This document shows, in pieces, positions 42,618-50,560 of a stretch of DNA of 64,000 nt (the stretch's first letter is position 1; each line of letters begins with the position of its first letter). The DNA is from Oscillospiraceae bacterium (GTDB lineage: Bacteria > Bacillota > Clostridia > Oscillospirales > Ruminococcaceae), in contig JAEEIA010000063.1 of assembly GCA_016281125.1 (NCBI GenBank), positions 49,896-113,895 on the forward strand. Direction: 5' to 3'. The notes under the pieces were generated by a model. It saw nothing but the letters and a program-made list of their open reading frames with translations, ran no database searches and was not told the DNA's origin. Made by a program: the position numbers and the translations under genes.

Positions 42618-43044
42618 TCCCTTTCTGCGCAACCTGCCGGTATCTGTGACTGAAATCCCGTTATTCGCGCAGGAAGGCGGCATATTTCTGTTTTGCCTGC
42701 GGGATATTTCAGGCCGGGATGTGCATGTTTCTGCACATACAGATGTTAAAATATAATTATTTCTCGGAAAGTTGTACGCAAACGTGCAACTTTTTGCGGT
42801 TTCTGCGCCCTTGTCAGAGAGCGTTACGTGCGGCAGCGGCATCCGGGATGCGCCGGAGCCGTTCCGCAGCGGCGAGAAAGCCGCAGACCGGGGCAACGAA
42901 TGAAGTCGCTTGATCTCCGGGAGCGGCAGGGGACAGGATACGCTTTGGCACCTTGACAACTGAATATCAAACCGGTGCAGTTTCCGATAAAAGCAAGACG
43001 CTGACTTGAACCGTCAGCGCCTGTAAAGCTATGCAGTTTTTTTG
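42618..43044. other. 427-base intergenic stretch without a credible gene
   Basis: Two ORFs here (42564-42959 minus, 42719-42913 plus) look spurious by composition and lack of a ribosome box. I see small inverted repeats: ATGTGCA/TGCACAT (42719-42738) and AAAGTTG/CAACTTT around 42768-42793, and the phrase GTGCAAC, like the ECF -35. Toward the right lies GC-rich sequence ending CACCTTGACAACTGAAT. I cannot assign a role. Confidence 0.45.
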
Positions 43045-43440
43045 TTATGCGGATTGCCCGCAGTCCCTGCGGTATGAAACCGCAGTCAGGATGAGGAGCA
43101 CGGCTGTGAGCACGGGATACACGAGCAGCAGGGAATTGGTGCGTCCGCTGATGCGGATGATGCCCGCCGTGATGCATCCGGCCGCTGCTGCCGCCGATGC
43201 GGCATGAAGCAGAAACAGTGTCCCGCCCTGCGGTGTTTTTCCGCGGAGGATTGCGAACAGCTGGAGCGCGCCTGAGATCAGCGGCGCCGCGAATGCGTAG
43301 ATCATGAAATTGCTGTAAACGCCGAAGCTGAAATGCTCGTAGACAGCGCCTGCAAAAGCCAGAAGCAGCGCGCATCCGATGCTGACCGCCGCATGGCGCA
43401 GCCGCTGCTCCGCCGTCAGCTCAGTATCCGATGTAAACAA
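43045..43440 (-). CDS. Small four-segment membrane protein
   Basis: 131 aa, TTG start at 43440, about 11 nt after AAAGGAG. Four hydrophobic segments and a basic C-terminus (SYRRDCGQSA). Its start lies inside the end of the phosphodiester glycosidase gene (20-nt overlap), so it is made from the same message. No family recognised. A helper role for its neighbour is possible from the overlap alone. Confidence 0.7.
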   Translation of the reverse strand: MFTSDTELTAEQRLRHAAVSIGCALLLAFAGAVYEHFSFGVYSNFMIYAFAAPLISGALQLFAILRGKTPQGGTLFLLHAASAAAAAGCITAGIIRISGRTNSLLLVYPVLTAVLLILTAVSYRRDCGQSA

Positions 43441-44656
43441 TGTCGCTCACGCTCCTTTCCTGGATTCTTCCCCAGGTCGTCGGGTTGTTGAGGATCTCGC
43501 CGTTGAAGTAAAACGTCGAGGAACCGCCGCCGTCGAGATTGTAGCCGGTCTGCACGCCGAGTCCCTGCATGAACTGTGCCAGCTCCTCCAGCTTCAGGCC
43601 GTCGCTGTCGGAGGTGCGGCCGTCTGAAACCACGAATACATAGTGGAGGTCGTCGATCTGACCGATCGCGGTGCGCGGATTGCTTTGCATTGCGCGCGAA
43701 ACCTCGGAATCGGGATCTACCATGATCGCGCCGTTCTCGATCAGGCGCGGGCCGAACATGAAGCACTGCCATACGCCCATATCGGCCAGATCCTGCGCGG
43801 AATATTCGTCGTCAGTCGTGATGAAGAAGCTGCCGTCTGCCGTGATGCAGAGATAGTCGGTATCGTCGCGTTTGACGTCGCGGTACAGCACGCCGTTGCG
43901 GATGACATATCCGTGCGTATGCGTGCCGTAGAAGTCACCGTTGATCGCAAGAATTGCATTGTGGCTGGCGGCGGTGACAGAGGTCTTTTCCGTGATGTTA
44001 CGCCCGTAGGTATCCTTTGCAAAGGCGGTTTTCAGATATTGCGCCGAGCTGAGCTGAATGTCCGCGACATATACCTTGGTTTCATAAACCTCGTATTCGC
44101 TGATTTCGATGCGGATGTTTTCATCCTCATAATGCGTCGCATCGTTCAGATATTGCGGTGCCGGCGGCTCGGTCTGGGGCGGCTCGGTTTCCTTCGGCTT
44201 TGTTTCGGCGGTGGTCTGCTGCGTCTTTTCTGTTTTCTGCTGTGTCTTTTCTGTTCTGGCCGGTTCCGCGGACTGCGCGGTATTTCCGCCCGCGGCTGTC
44301 TGTGCAGCGGTTTTGTTCTGCTTTGCAGTCACAGCCTCGGTTTCCTCACCGGCGTCCTCCGCAGCAGATGCTTCGGCGGTGCCGCCGGCAGCAGTGACCG
44401 CGGCTGCGGTTCCGTTTACGGCATCGGTTGTGCGGGTGTTCAGGGTCGTGCCGTCTGCGGCAGATGCGGCGTCCGTCTGCTGCGGCGCGTCGCTGCCGTC
44501 TTTTTTCTGCGCGGCTTCGTCCGCAAACAGGGAGAGATTCATCTCATTGGCGCCGGTCTGCGCGCTTTTTGCGAGCACAAACGTATCGAGCAGGACATAT
44601 GCGGAGAAGCCGGTCAGAAGTGCGCCGTATACGGCGGCAATTTTTCTGCGGTTCAA
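43421..44656 (-). CDS. Exported phosphodiester glycosidase (NAGPA/DUF2233-like)
   Basis: 411 aa, TTG start 8 nt after AGGAAGGTG. An N-terminal membrane anchor or signal (about 4-28), an Ala/Thr/Gln/Glu-rich low-complexity linker to about 165, then a domain with ILAINGDFYGTHTHGYVIRNGVLY, FMFGPRLIENG, NPRTAIGQ and NLDGGGSSTFYFNG. This matches the family of human NAGPA, which removes GlcNAc from phosphodiester links; bacterial relatives may cut wall or surface polymers. It would act outside the cell. The GDGGSST-like block holding the likely metal or sugar site is complete. Confidence 0.88.
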   Translation of the reverse strand: MNRRKIAAVYGALLTGFSAYVLLDTFVLAKSAQTGANEMNLSLFADEAAQKKDGSDAPQQTDAASAADGTTLNTRTTDAVNGTAAAVTAAGGTAEASAAEDAGEETEAVTAKQNKTAAQTAAGGNTAQSAEPARTEKTQQKTEKTQQTTAETKPKETEPPQTEPPAPQYLNDATHYEDENIRIEISEYEVYETKVYVADIQLSSAQYLKTAFAKDTYGRNITEKTSVTAASHNAILAINGDFYGTHTHGYVIRNGVLYRDVKRDDTDYLCITADGSFFITTDDEYSAQDLADMGVWQCFMFGPRLIENGAIMVDPDSEVSRAMQSNPRTAIGQIDDLHYVFVVSDGRTSDSDGLKLEELAQFMQGLGVQTGYNLDGGGSSTFYFNGEILNNPTTWGRIQERSVSDIVYIGY

Positions 44657-44804
44657 TTCCGTACACCTTCCTTTCAGAAATTGTGATGGTATTTCTGTTA
44701 TTCATTATACTGTATGAAAACAAAATGAATCTGAAAAAAGAATGCCCGAATGTGATCATTTCAAGAAATTTCTGTGATAAATACAAGGAACAGAATAGGA
44801 TATG

Positions 44805-45587
44805 TTAACCGCCGATTTTGCGGAATTCGCCGGGCGGCATCCCGCAGCAGGTGCGGAACTGTCTTGCAAAATGCTCGTAGTTGCGGTATCCGCACTGCTC
44901 TGCGACATCCTGGATTGTCATGTTTGTGGTGGTCAGCAGCATTTTTGCGCGTGCAATGCGGCTGGTGATGAGATCCTGAATGAAGGTCACGCCGAACTGT
45001 TCTTTATAATGGTGCTGGAAGGCCGAGCGGCTCATGTTCATCTCATGGGAGGCGCCGTCCACCGACCAGAGCAGATACGGCATGCTGTAAATCTTGTTGC
45101 GGATGACCAGCAGCTGCTCATAATGCGTGCTTCTGGCAAGCTGGGCGTCCTCGTGGAGCTGCTCGCTGACCTTGTTGCACATCAGCCAGAAATAATGGCC
45201 GATGGAATCGGATTTGTGCAGGTGATCCGTGCCGTTTTCGTCCGCGATGGATTTGATGCAGAAGCTGAAAAATTCAATGTGGCGCAGCGGGATCGGCGTC
45301 GCTGCCGGAATGTCCTTGGCGCGGAACCATTCGGGTTCTTCGTTTTCAAAGAGAAAGTGGATCCAGTCGTTTGCAAAGGTTTTCTGCGGCACTGTGCGGT
45401 ATTTCTGCGGCATATCCTTCGGATAGAAAAAGAATGTGTTGGCCGGGACGGGGACATCTTCGCCGTTCAGCGTGAAGATTGCATCCGTCCGCAGAATCAG
45501 CAGCAGATTGTCGCCGCTTCCGGCCGGACGGTCCACAAAAAAGTCCGCATCATGCCGATGATTATACCCTACGTTATGAAGTATCAT
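44805..45587 (-). CDS. AraC-family transcription regulator
   Basis: The ATG at 45587 after AAAGGAG gives 260 aa. N-terminal cupin-like sensor (about 1-130, RHDADFFVDRPAG, FFFYPKDMPQ), C-terminal double helix-turn-helix (about 170-260: MSRSAFQHHYKEQFGVTFIQDLI, TIQDVAEQCGYRNYEHFARQFRTCCGMPPGEFRK). AraC regulators of this type sense a sugar. It stands between the phosphodiester glycosidase and the GH9 gene, so the GH9 gene is a natural candidate target. It has its own consensus promoter. Confidence 0.9.
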   Translation of the reverse strand: MILHNVGYNHRHDADFFVDRPAGSGDNLLLILRTDAIFTLNGEDVPVPANTFFFYPKDMPQKYRTVPQKTFANDWIHFLFENEEPEWFRAKDIPAATPIPLRHIEFFSFCIKSIADENGTDHLHKSDSIGHYFWLMCNKVSEQLHEDAQLARSTHYEQLLVIRNKIYSMPYLLWSVDGASHEMNMSRSAFQHHYKEQFGVTFIQDLITSRIARAKMLLTTTNMTIQDVAEQCGYRNYEHFARQFRTCCGMPPGEFRKIGG

Positions 45588-45636
45588 TTTATTACTCCTT
45601 TCTGTGATGATGTGCACAAAATATCATATAACTTGT

Positions 45637-45665
45637 ATTATATCCTATTCCATTTCCTTTGTCAA
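45637..45665 (-). promoter_or_regulatory. Promoter of the AraC gene at 44805
   Basis: On the minus strand TTGACA, a 17-bp spacer, TATAAT (complement of 45637-45642): full consensus. On the other strand, upstream of GH9, a TATAAT at 45670-45675 has no good -35. An inverted repeat GCGGATCG/CGATCCGC spans 45733-45772. Confidence 0.85.
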
Positions 45666-45868
45666 TATCCTATAATAAAAAAGCAGGCAAAAAAGTTGTC
45701 TGTTTTGGCTGCATGGAGCATCCGGAGAACCTGCGGATCGCGGAGGGGGTACTTTTTCTGCGGACGATCCGCTGCGTGTTCGGATGACGGTCAAGAGGGG
45801 ATCGGTCATGCAGCAGAAAATCAACCGTTACGGGTAAGTTACGGGAAAATTTTGGAGGGCGATTTGCA

Positions 45869-48259
45869 ATGAAGAGAAGCATCAGAAGCAGAATGCTGTC
45901 TATTCTGGCAGCATGTGCAATGCTGGCAGGCGCTGCGCAGGCAGTTGTACCGGCCGCCGGCTTTGCAGCAGTGGGCGAGAACATCGTCACCAATTCGACG
46001 TTCGAGAACGGAACGACGGACTGGGACACCTACAAGGAGAGCGGCGGTGTCTGCAAGCTGACCACCGAGGACGGCAAGCTGGCACTGAAGATCAGCAACG
46101 TCGGCACCAAGAACTATGCCGTGCAGCTGTTCTATGACATCGTTCCGCTGTACAAGGGCGCAACCTATCGCTTCTCTTACGAGATTTCCTCGGATGTGGA
46201 GCGCTATGTCGAGGCAATGATCCAGCAGAACGGCGGCACTTATCAGTCCTACACATGGAAGGGCATCCAGATCGGAACGGAGCCTGTGAAGGTGGATTAT
46301 CAGTTCACGATGGCGAAGGATACCGACATCATGGCCAAGATGTGCTTCAACTGCGGCCTTGAGGAGCGGGATCCGGAGCTTGGTGAGCACACCGTTTATC
46401 TGGACAATGTCGTGCTGGAGATCGTGGACGACAGCGAAGTTGATTACAGCTCTGTCGGCCCGTATCAGGCACCGATCCTTGCAAACCAGATCGGCTACCG
46501 CACCAACGACAAGAAGACTGCTGTTGTCCGCGGAGAGGGCGGCGACGAGTTCAAGGTCGTGAATGCGGAAAACGATGAGGTTGTTTACACCGGCACGCTC
46601 GGCGCAGCTGTCGAGAACAGCAGCGCAAAGGAAACCGACCGGATTGCAGATTTCTCGTCAGTCAAGACAGCCGGCAAATATTATATTACCTGCGGCGATC
46701 TGGATAAGTCCTATTCGTTCGTGATCTCGGACAACCCCTATCAGGATCTGATGAAGGATGCTGTGCGGATGTTCTACCTCCAGCGCTGCGGTTCGGAAAT
46801 CACCGATGCGAAGTTCGGCCACAAGGCATGCCATACCGAACTGGCGACTGTTTACGGCACGAGCGATAAGATTGACGTCAGCGGCGGCTGGCATGATGCA
46901 GGCGATTACGGCAGATATACGGTTGCAGCTGCAAAGGCGGTTGCCGATCTGCTGTATGCATATGACGCAAATCCGGCACTGTTCACCGATGACATCGGTA
47001 TTCCGGAGAGCGGCAACGGCACTCCGGATATTCTGGATGAGGTCAAGTATGAGCTCAAGTGGATGCTGAAGATGCAGGCTGCTGACGGCGGCGTGTATCA
47101 TAAGGTTTCCTGCGCAACCTTCCCCGGTTATGTGATGCCGGAAAAGGAAATCGGTGAGCTGATTGTGACGCCGGTTTCCTCTACTGCAACAGCTGACTTC
47201 GTTGCATCCATGGCAATGGCATATGAATTCTATAAGGGCGTTGATGAGGAATTCGCAAAGCAGTGCCTTGCAGCGGCTGAAAAGTCCTGGGCATATCTGG
47301 AGGCGAATCCGGACTTCAACTTCAAGAACCCGAAGGACATCGTGACCGGTGAGTACGGTGACCTGACCGATAAGGACGAGCGCTACTGGGCAGCATGCCA
47401 GATGTACCGCGCGACCGGCGACGGCAAGTATCTCTCCGGCGTCAGCGATGTCAAGACCGGTCTGGACTGGTCCACCGTCGGTGACTACGGCAACATTGCA
47501 CTGACGACGATCAAGGTGCCGGAAGGCCAGCTGGTGAACAGAAATGCACTTGCGGAAGCTGCACAGGCAAGCCTGGAGAAAACGGCAGCAAGCGCAGAAA
47601 AGACCGTGAACGCAAGCCCGTATGGCTCTCCGATTTCCGGCAAGTACAACTGGGGCTCCAACATGACGATCGCAAATGCAGGTGTGGTGCTCGGTCTTGA
47701 GGGTAAGACTGAAGCTGCAAACGAAGTCCTCAATTATCTGCTCGGCAAAAACCCGCTCGGTGCTTCCTTCGTGACCGGCTACGGCACGGTTTCTCCGGAG
47801 GCTCCGCATCATCGTCCGTCTATGGCAAAGGAGGCTGCACAGCCCGGTATGCTCGTCGGCGGCGTCAACCAGAATCTGGAGGACAGCGCTGCAAAGGCAT
47901 ACTGCAAGACCAATCCGCCTGCAAAGTGCTGGGTTGACAATGCAGAGAGCTACTCCACCAACGAGATCACCATTTACTGGAATTCTCCGCTGGTTTATCT
48001 GCTGGCAGTCACTGAAAAGGCTGATACAACCGAACCCTTGAAGCCGGAGCAGAAGCTCAGAGGCGATGTGGACTGCAGCGAACAGATCGACGTTTCCGAT
48101 GCAGTTCTGCTTGCAAGATACCTGGTTTCCGATGCAGGAGCAAAGGTGACCGATCAGGGCCTTGCAAATGCGGACGGCGACAAGAACGGCACGGTTGACA
48201 GCGAGGATGTCACCTTTATCCTCAACGTGATCGCAAAAAAGATTTCGCTGAATGACTGA
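45869..48259 (+). CDS. GH9 cellulase with CBM4-like, Ig-like and C-terminal dockerin domains
   Basis: 796 aa, start ATG with GGAGGG. Signal peptide (1-33), CBM4/9-like beta-sandwich (about 37-190: NSTFENGTTDW), Ig-like N-domain (about 203-290: APILANQIGYRTNDKKTAVV), GH9 catalytic domain (about 297-715), dockerin (about 730-792, GDVDCSEQIDVSDAV and ADGDKNGTVDSEDV). Catalytic marks: Asp343 and Asp346 in GGWHDAGDYGRY and acid Glu699 in TNEITIYWNSP. GH9 enzymes with this CBM4-Ig layout usually release cellobiose or cellotetraose processively. One gene, followed by a strong terminator. Confidence 0.96.
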   Translation: MKRSIRSRMLSILAACAMLAGAAQAVVPAAGFAAVGENIVTNSTFENGTTDWDTYKESGGVCKLTTEDGKLALKISNVGTKNYAVQLFYDIVPLYKGATYRFSYEISSDVERYVEAMIQQNGGTYQSYTWKGIQIGTEPVKVDYQFTMAKDTDIMAKMCFNCGLEERDPELGEHTVYLDNVVLEIVDDSEVDYSSVGPYQAPILANQIGYRTNDKKTAVVRGEGGDEFKVVNAENDEVVYTGTLGAAVENSSAKETDRIADFSSVKTAGKYYITCGDLDKSYSFVISDNPYQDLMKDAVRMFYLQRCGSEITDAKFGHKACHTELATVYGTSDKIDVSGGWHDAGDYGRYTVAAAKAVADLLYAYDANPALFTDDIGIPESGNGTPDILDEVKYELKWMLKMQAADGGVYHKVSCATFPGYVMPEKEIGELIVTPVSSTATADFVASMAMAYEFYKGVDEEFAKQCLAAAEKSWAYLEANPDFNFKNPKDIVTGEYGDLTDKDERYWAACQMYRATGDGKYLSGVSDVKTGLDWSTVGDYGNIALTTIKVPEGQLVNRNALAEAAQASLEKTAASAEKTVNASPYGSPISGKYNWGSNMTIANAGVVLGLEGKTEAANEVLNYLLGKNPLGASFVTGYGTVSPEAPHHRPSMAKEAAQPGMLVGGVNQNLEDSAAKAYCKTNPPAKCWVDNAESYSTNEITIYWNSPLVYLLAVTEKADTTEPLKPEQKLRGDVDCSEQIDVSDAVLLARYLVSDAGAKVTDQGLANADGDKNGTVDSEDVTFILNVIAKKISLND

Positions 48260-48291
48260 AAACACAGCTCCAAACTGTGTCCCCCATGAAG

Positions 48292-48325
48292 AAAGCAGGC
48301 ACCCGGAAGGGTGCCTGCTTTGTTT
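48292..48325 (+). terminator. Terminator after GH9
   Basis: A perfect 13-bp stem AAAGCAGGCACCC/GGGTGCCTGCTTT with GGAA loop, then GTTTG. Confidence 0.88.
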
Positions 48326-48336
48326 GCAGTAAAAGC

Positions 48337-48525
48337 GGTATCTCCGATGGATATAAAACGGGGCGCTGCCCCATACCCAGCTTAAGGGACATTGTCCCTT
48401 AAGAATCCCATTATGATGAAAACGATATATTTTCGTCACATTCATATATTGCGGGATTCCAAAGGGGCAGTGACTCTTTGGCGGGGGTGGGCAGCGCCCA
48501 TTCTGAATCATCGCGCAGCGATACC
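48337..48525 (+). repeat. Interspersed repeat, long copy E
   Basis: 189 bp, from GGTATCTCCGATGGAT to ATCGCGCAGCGATACC. Inside are nested palindromes: GGGCGCTGCCC, CTTAAGGGAC-att-GTCCCTTAAG (48381-48403) and the CTTTGGCGGG segment shared with copies A and C. It ends directly at the stop codon (48526-48528) of the AraC gene. Confidence 0.78.
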
Positions 48526-49410
48526 TTACTTGTCCCCGAGCGGCTCCTCGCCGGTTGAGCAGTAGAAGCGCTGGAAGCTGGACGGCGTGCAGTGCTTGAT
48601 CTCCTTGAAAATGCGGTTGAACGTTGACAGGCTGGAAAATCCTGCACGCATTGCAACCTCGGTGATCGGGATGGACGGATCCAGCAGCAGCATCTCTGCG
48701 GCGCGCGTCCGGCGGATGTTGATGTACTGCAAATAGGACATCGAATTATACTGCTTGAAAATGCGCGAGAAGTGGAACTTGCTGTATCCCGCAATTTCTG
48801 CTAAGGTATCCAGTGAGATGTCGTACATGTAATTCTGGTCGATATATTTCAGCACCAGCTTGAATTTCTCGTTGTACTGGAACATTTTGTCCTTTGCAAG
48901 CGCAAGGCTCTGCCGTGTCTGCTCCAGCTGGAACTCGCGGATGGACACCAGCATACTGATCAGATTCAGATAGATCCGGATATCCGAAATCTCAGAGTTG
49001 ATGTAGTATTCCGAATAAATATCAAGGATGTTCTTCTTGGCGCGCAGATAGAGATCGCGGTCGGTTTCCGGCGTGATGACCGTCGGGTTGTGGAACACCG
49101 GCATGATCGCATTCAGAGCAGGGACGTCGTTCAGCACCGAATTGTCGCACTGAAAAATGATGCGGCGTCCTTCCTGCGGGGGAAGCGTGTGCAGCTCGCC
49201 GGGCGGGATAATGATGATCTCGCGCTCCTGGAGAATATACTCCTTGCCGCCGGAATTCACCCGGAAGCTGTTTTCGATCGGCATGATAATCTCGACGGCA
49301 TTGTGCCAGTGGGTCGGATACAGTTCGATTTCGTTGTTGTCATACAGCATGACAAAACGCTTGTCCTCATATTCGATCGTTTCAAATTCACCAGAGATAT
49401 TTTTAATCAT
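48526..49410 (-). CDS. AraC-family regulator of the xylan-use operon
   Basis: The ATG at 49410 after AAGGAGGCG gives 294 aa; the ORF-track start is 159 nt too early. N-terminal cupin (about 15-110: ELYPTHWHNAVEIIMPIENSF, IIIIPPGELHTLPP), C-terminal double helix-turn-helix (about 185-285: ISLDTLAEIAGYSKFHFSRIFKQY, PITEVAMRAGFSSLSTFNRIFKEIKHCTPSSFQRF). Divergent from the gene set 49650-57444, so it is likely its activator, sensing xylo-oligosaccharide or xylose; this is inference from place. Confidence 0.9.
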   Translation of the reverse strand: MIKNISGEFETIEYEDKRFVMLYDNNEIELYPTHWHNAVEIIMPIENSFRVNSGGKEYILQEREIIIIPPGELHTLPPQEGRRIIFQCDNSVLNDVPALNAIMPVFHNPTVITPETDRDLYLRAKKNILDIYSEYYINSEISDIRIYLNLISMLVSIREFQLEQTRQSLALAKDKMFQYNEKFKLVLKYIDQNYMYDISLDTLAEIAGYSKFHFSRIFKQYNSMSYLQYINIRRTRAAEMLLLDPSIPITEVAMRAGFSSLSTFNRIFKEIKHCTPSSFQRFYCSTGEEPLGDK

Positions 49411-49500
49411 GTTTTCGCCTCCTTCAAAATTTGCGAAACAATGTCCGATTATCAAAATTTGCTCCGTATAAATACGCGCTTTTCCCGGGTTCCCAGCTTT

Positions 49501-49529
49501 ATTATAATGCAAATTGCCTGATTTGTAAA
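49501..49529 (-). promoter_or_regulatory. Promoter of the AraC gene at 48526
   Basis: On the minus strand TTTACA, a 17-bp spacer, TATAAT (complement of 49501-49506). On the plus strand TATAAT at 49615-49620 lies 29 nt before the 49650 gene with no clear -35, as at activator-dependent promoters. Confidence 0.7.
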
Positions 49530-49649
49530 GAACTTTTTCGAAAATCTGTGATTCTTGCGCAAAAATCAATGAGAAGCTCGCAATTTTTGAGTAGCTGTTT
49601 GTATATTTTTACGATATAATACAATATAGATCGGAGGGGAGAGCAATTT

Positions 49650-50546
49650 ATGACAATCCAATGCTATGAGACCGAATATCAGAATTTCGGCAGATGCGTG
49701 TGCCTCGAAAACGGCTTTATCAAGCTCATGGCAACGGTCGATGTCGGACCGAGGATTATCTATTTCAGCACGCGGGGCAACCGCAATATCCTGTTCGAGG
49801 ACATCAACCGGGATTTCTATGAGATGAATAAAGGCTACGGTATCTGGTACGCCTACGGAGGGCATCGGCTCTGGTCTGCACCGGAGAAAATGCCCGAAAC
49901 TTATTATCCCGATAATCATCGCGTCAACTATACGTATGAGAACGGTGTTCTGACGCTCGAACCGCGTGAAACACTCTCCGGAAAGCAATTCCGCCTGACG
50001 GTCGAATTCGTGTCCGATCATGCCGTGCGCGTGACGAACACGATCAAGAACGTTTCCGAAACGCCGCAGCGCTTTGCGCCGTGGTCGGTCACCGGGTTCG
50101 CATCCGGCGGCACGGAGTTCATTCCGCTGAACAAAGCGGAAACGGGCTTCCTGCCAAACCGCACCATGGCTCTGTGGAGTTATTCCGATATCCGGGACGA
50201 ACGGTTCCGCCTGACGGATGCTTACGCAACGCTGACGCATGACGAGAAGGCCGGCAAGGCTTTCAAGTGCGGATTCAACGTCACCGACGGCTACGTGGTC
50301 TACGCGGCCGGCAACCAGCGGTTCAAGAAAACCTTTTCCGCTTATGCGGAGCAGGATTATCCTGATTTCTGCTGCAATTTTGAAACTTATACAAATAAGC
50401 ACTTTTTAGAGTGCGAGCTGCTCGGAGAAGAAAGGGTATATCAACCCGGAGAAACAGCCGAGATCAACGAAACATGGGAAATTACTGAAACATCACAGAC
50501 TCCGGAACAGGAAATCGCATCCTGTATAGCGGCATGTGATAACTGA
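49650..50546 (+). CDS. Aldose-epimerase-like (galactose-mutarotase fold) protein
   Basis: 298 aa, start ATG with GGAGGGGAG. No signal peptide, so cytosolic. Blocks such as LMATVDVGPRIIYFSTRGNRN, WYAYGGHRLWSAPE and RFAPWSVTGFASGGTEFIPL fit the supersandwich of galactose mutarotase-like (DUF4380-type) proteins. It is the first gene of the xylan-use operon, so an anomer-changing or sugar-binding role is reasonable, but no catalytic residue is proved. The next gene begins 14 nt later. Confidence 0.75.
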   Translation: MTIQCYETEYQNFGRCVCLENGFIKLMATVDVGPRIIYFSTRGNRNILFEDINRDFYEMNKGYGIWYAYGGHRLWSAPEKMPETYYPDNHRVNYTYENGVLTLEPRETLSGKQFRLTVEFVSDHAVRVTNTIKNVSETPQRFAPWSVTGFASGGTEFIPLNKAETGFLPNRTMALWSYSDIRDERFRLTDAYATLTHDEKAGKAFKCGFNVTDGYVVYAAGNQRFKKTFSAYAEQDYPDFCCNFETYTNKHFLECELLGEERVYQPGETAEINETWEITETSQTPEQEIASCIAACDN

Positions 50547-50560
50547 GGAGGAGTTTTTGC

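Noticed and set aside
42564-42959. 131-aa minus-strand ORF in the intergenic gap
   Set aside because: Composition is low-information and it overlaps the LytTR promoter and start; no ribosome box.
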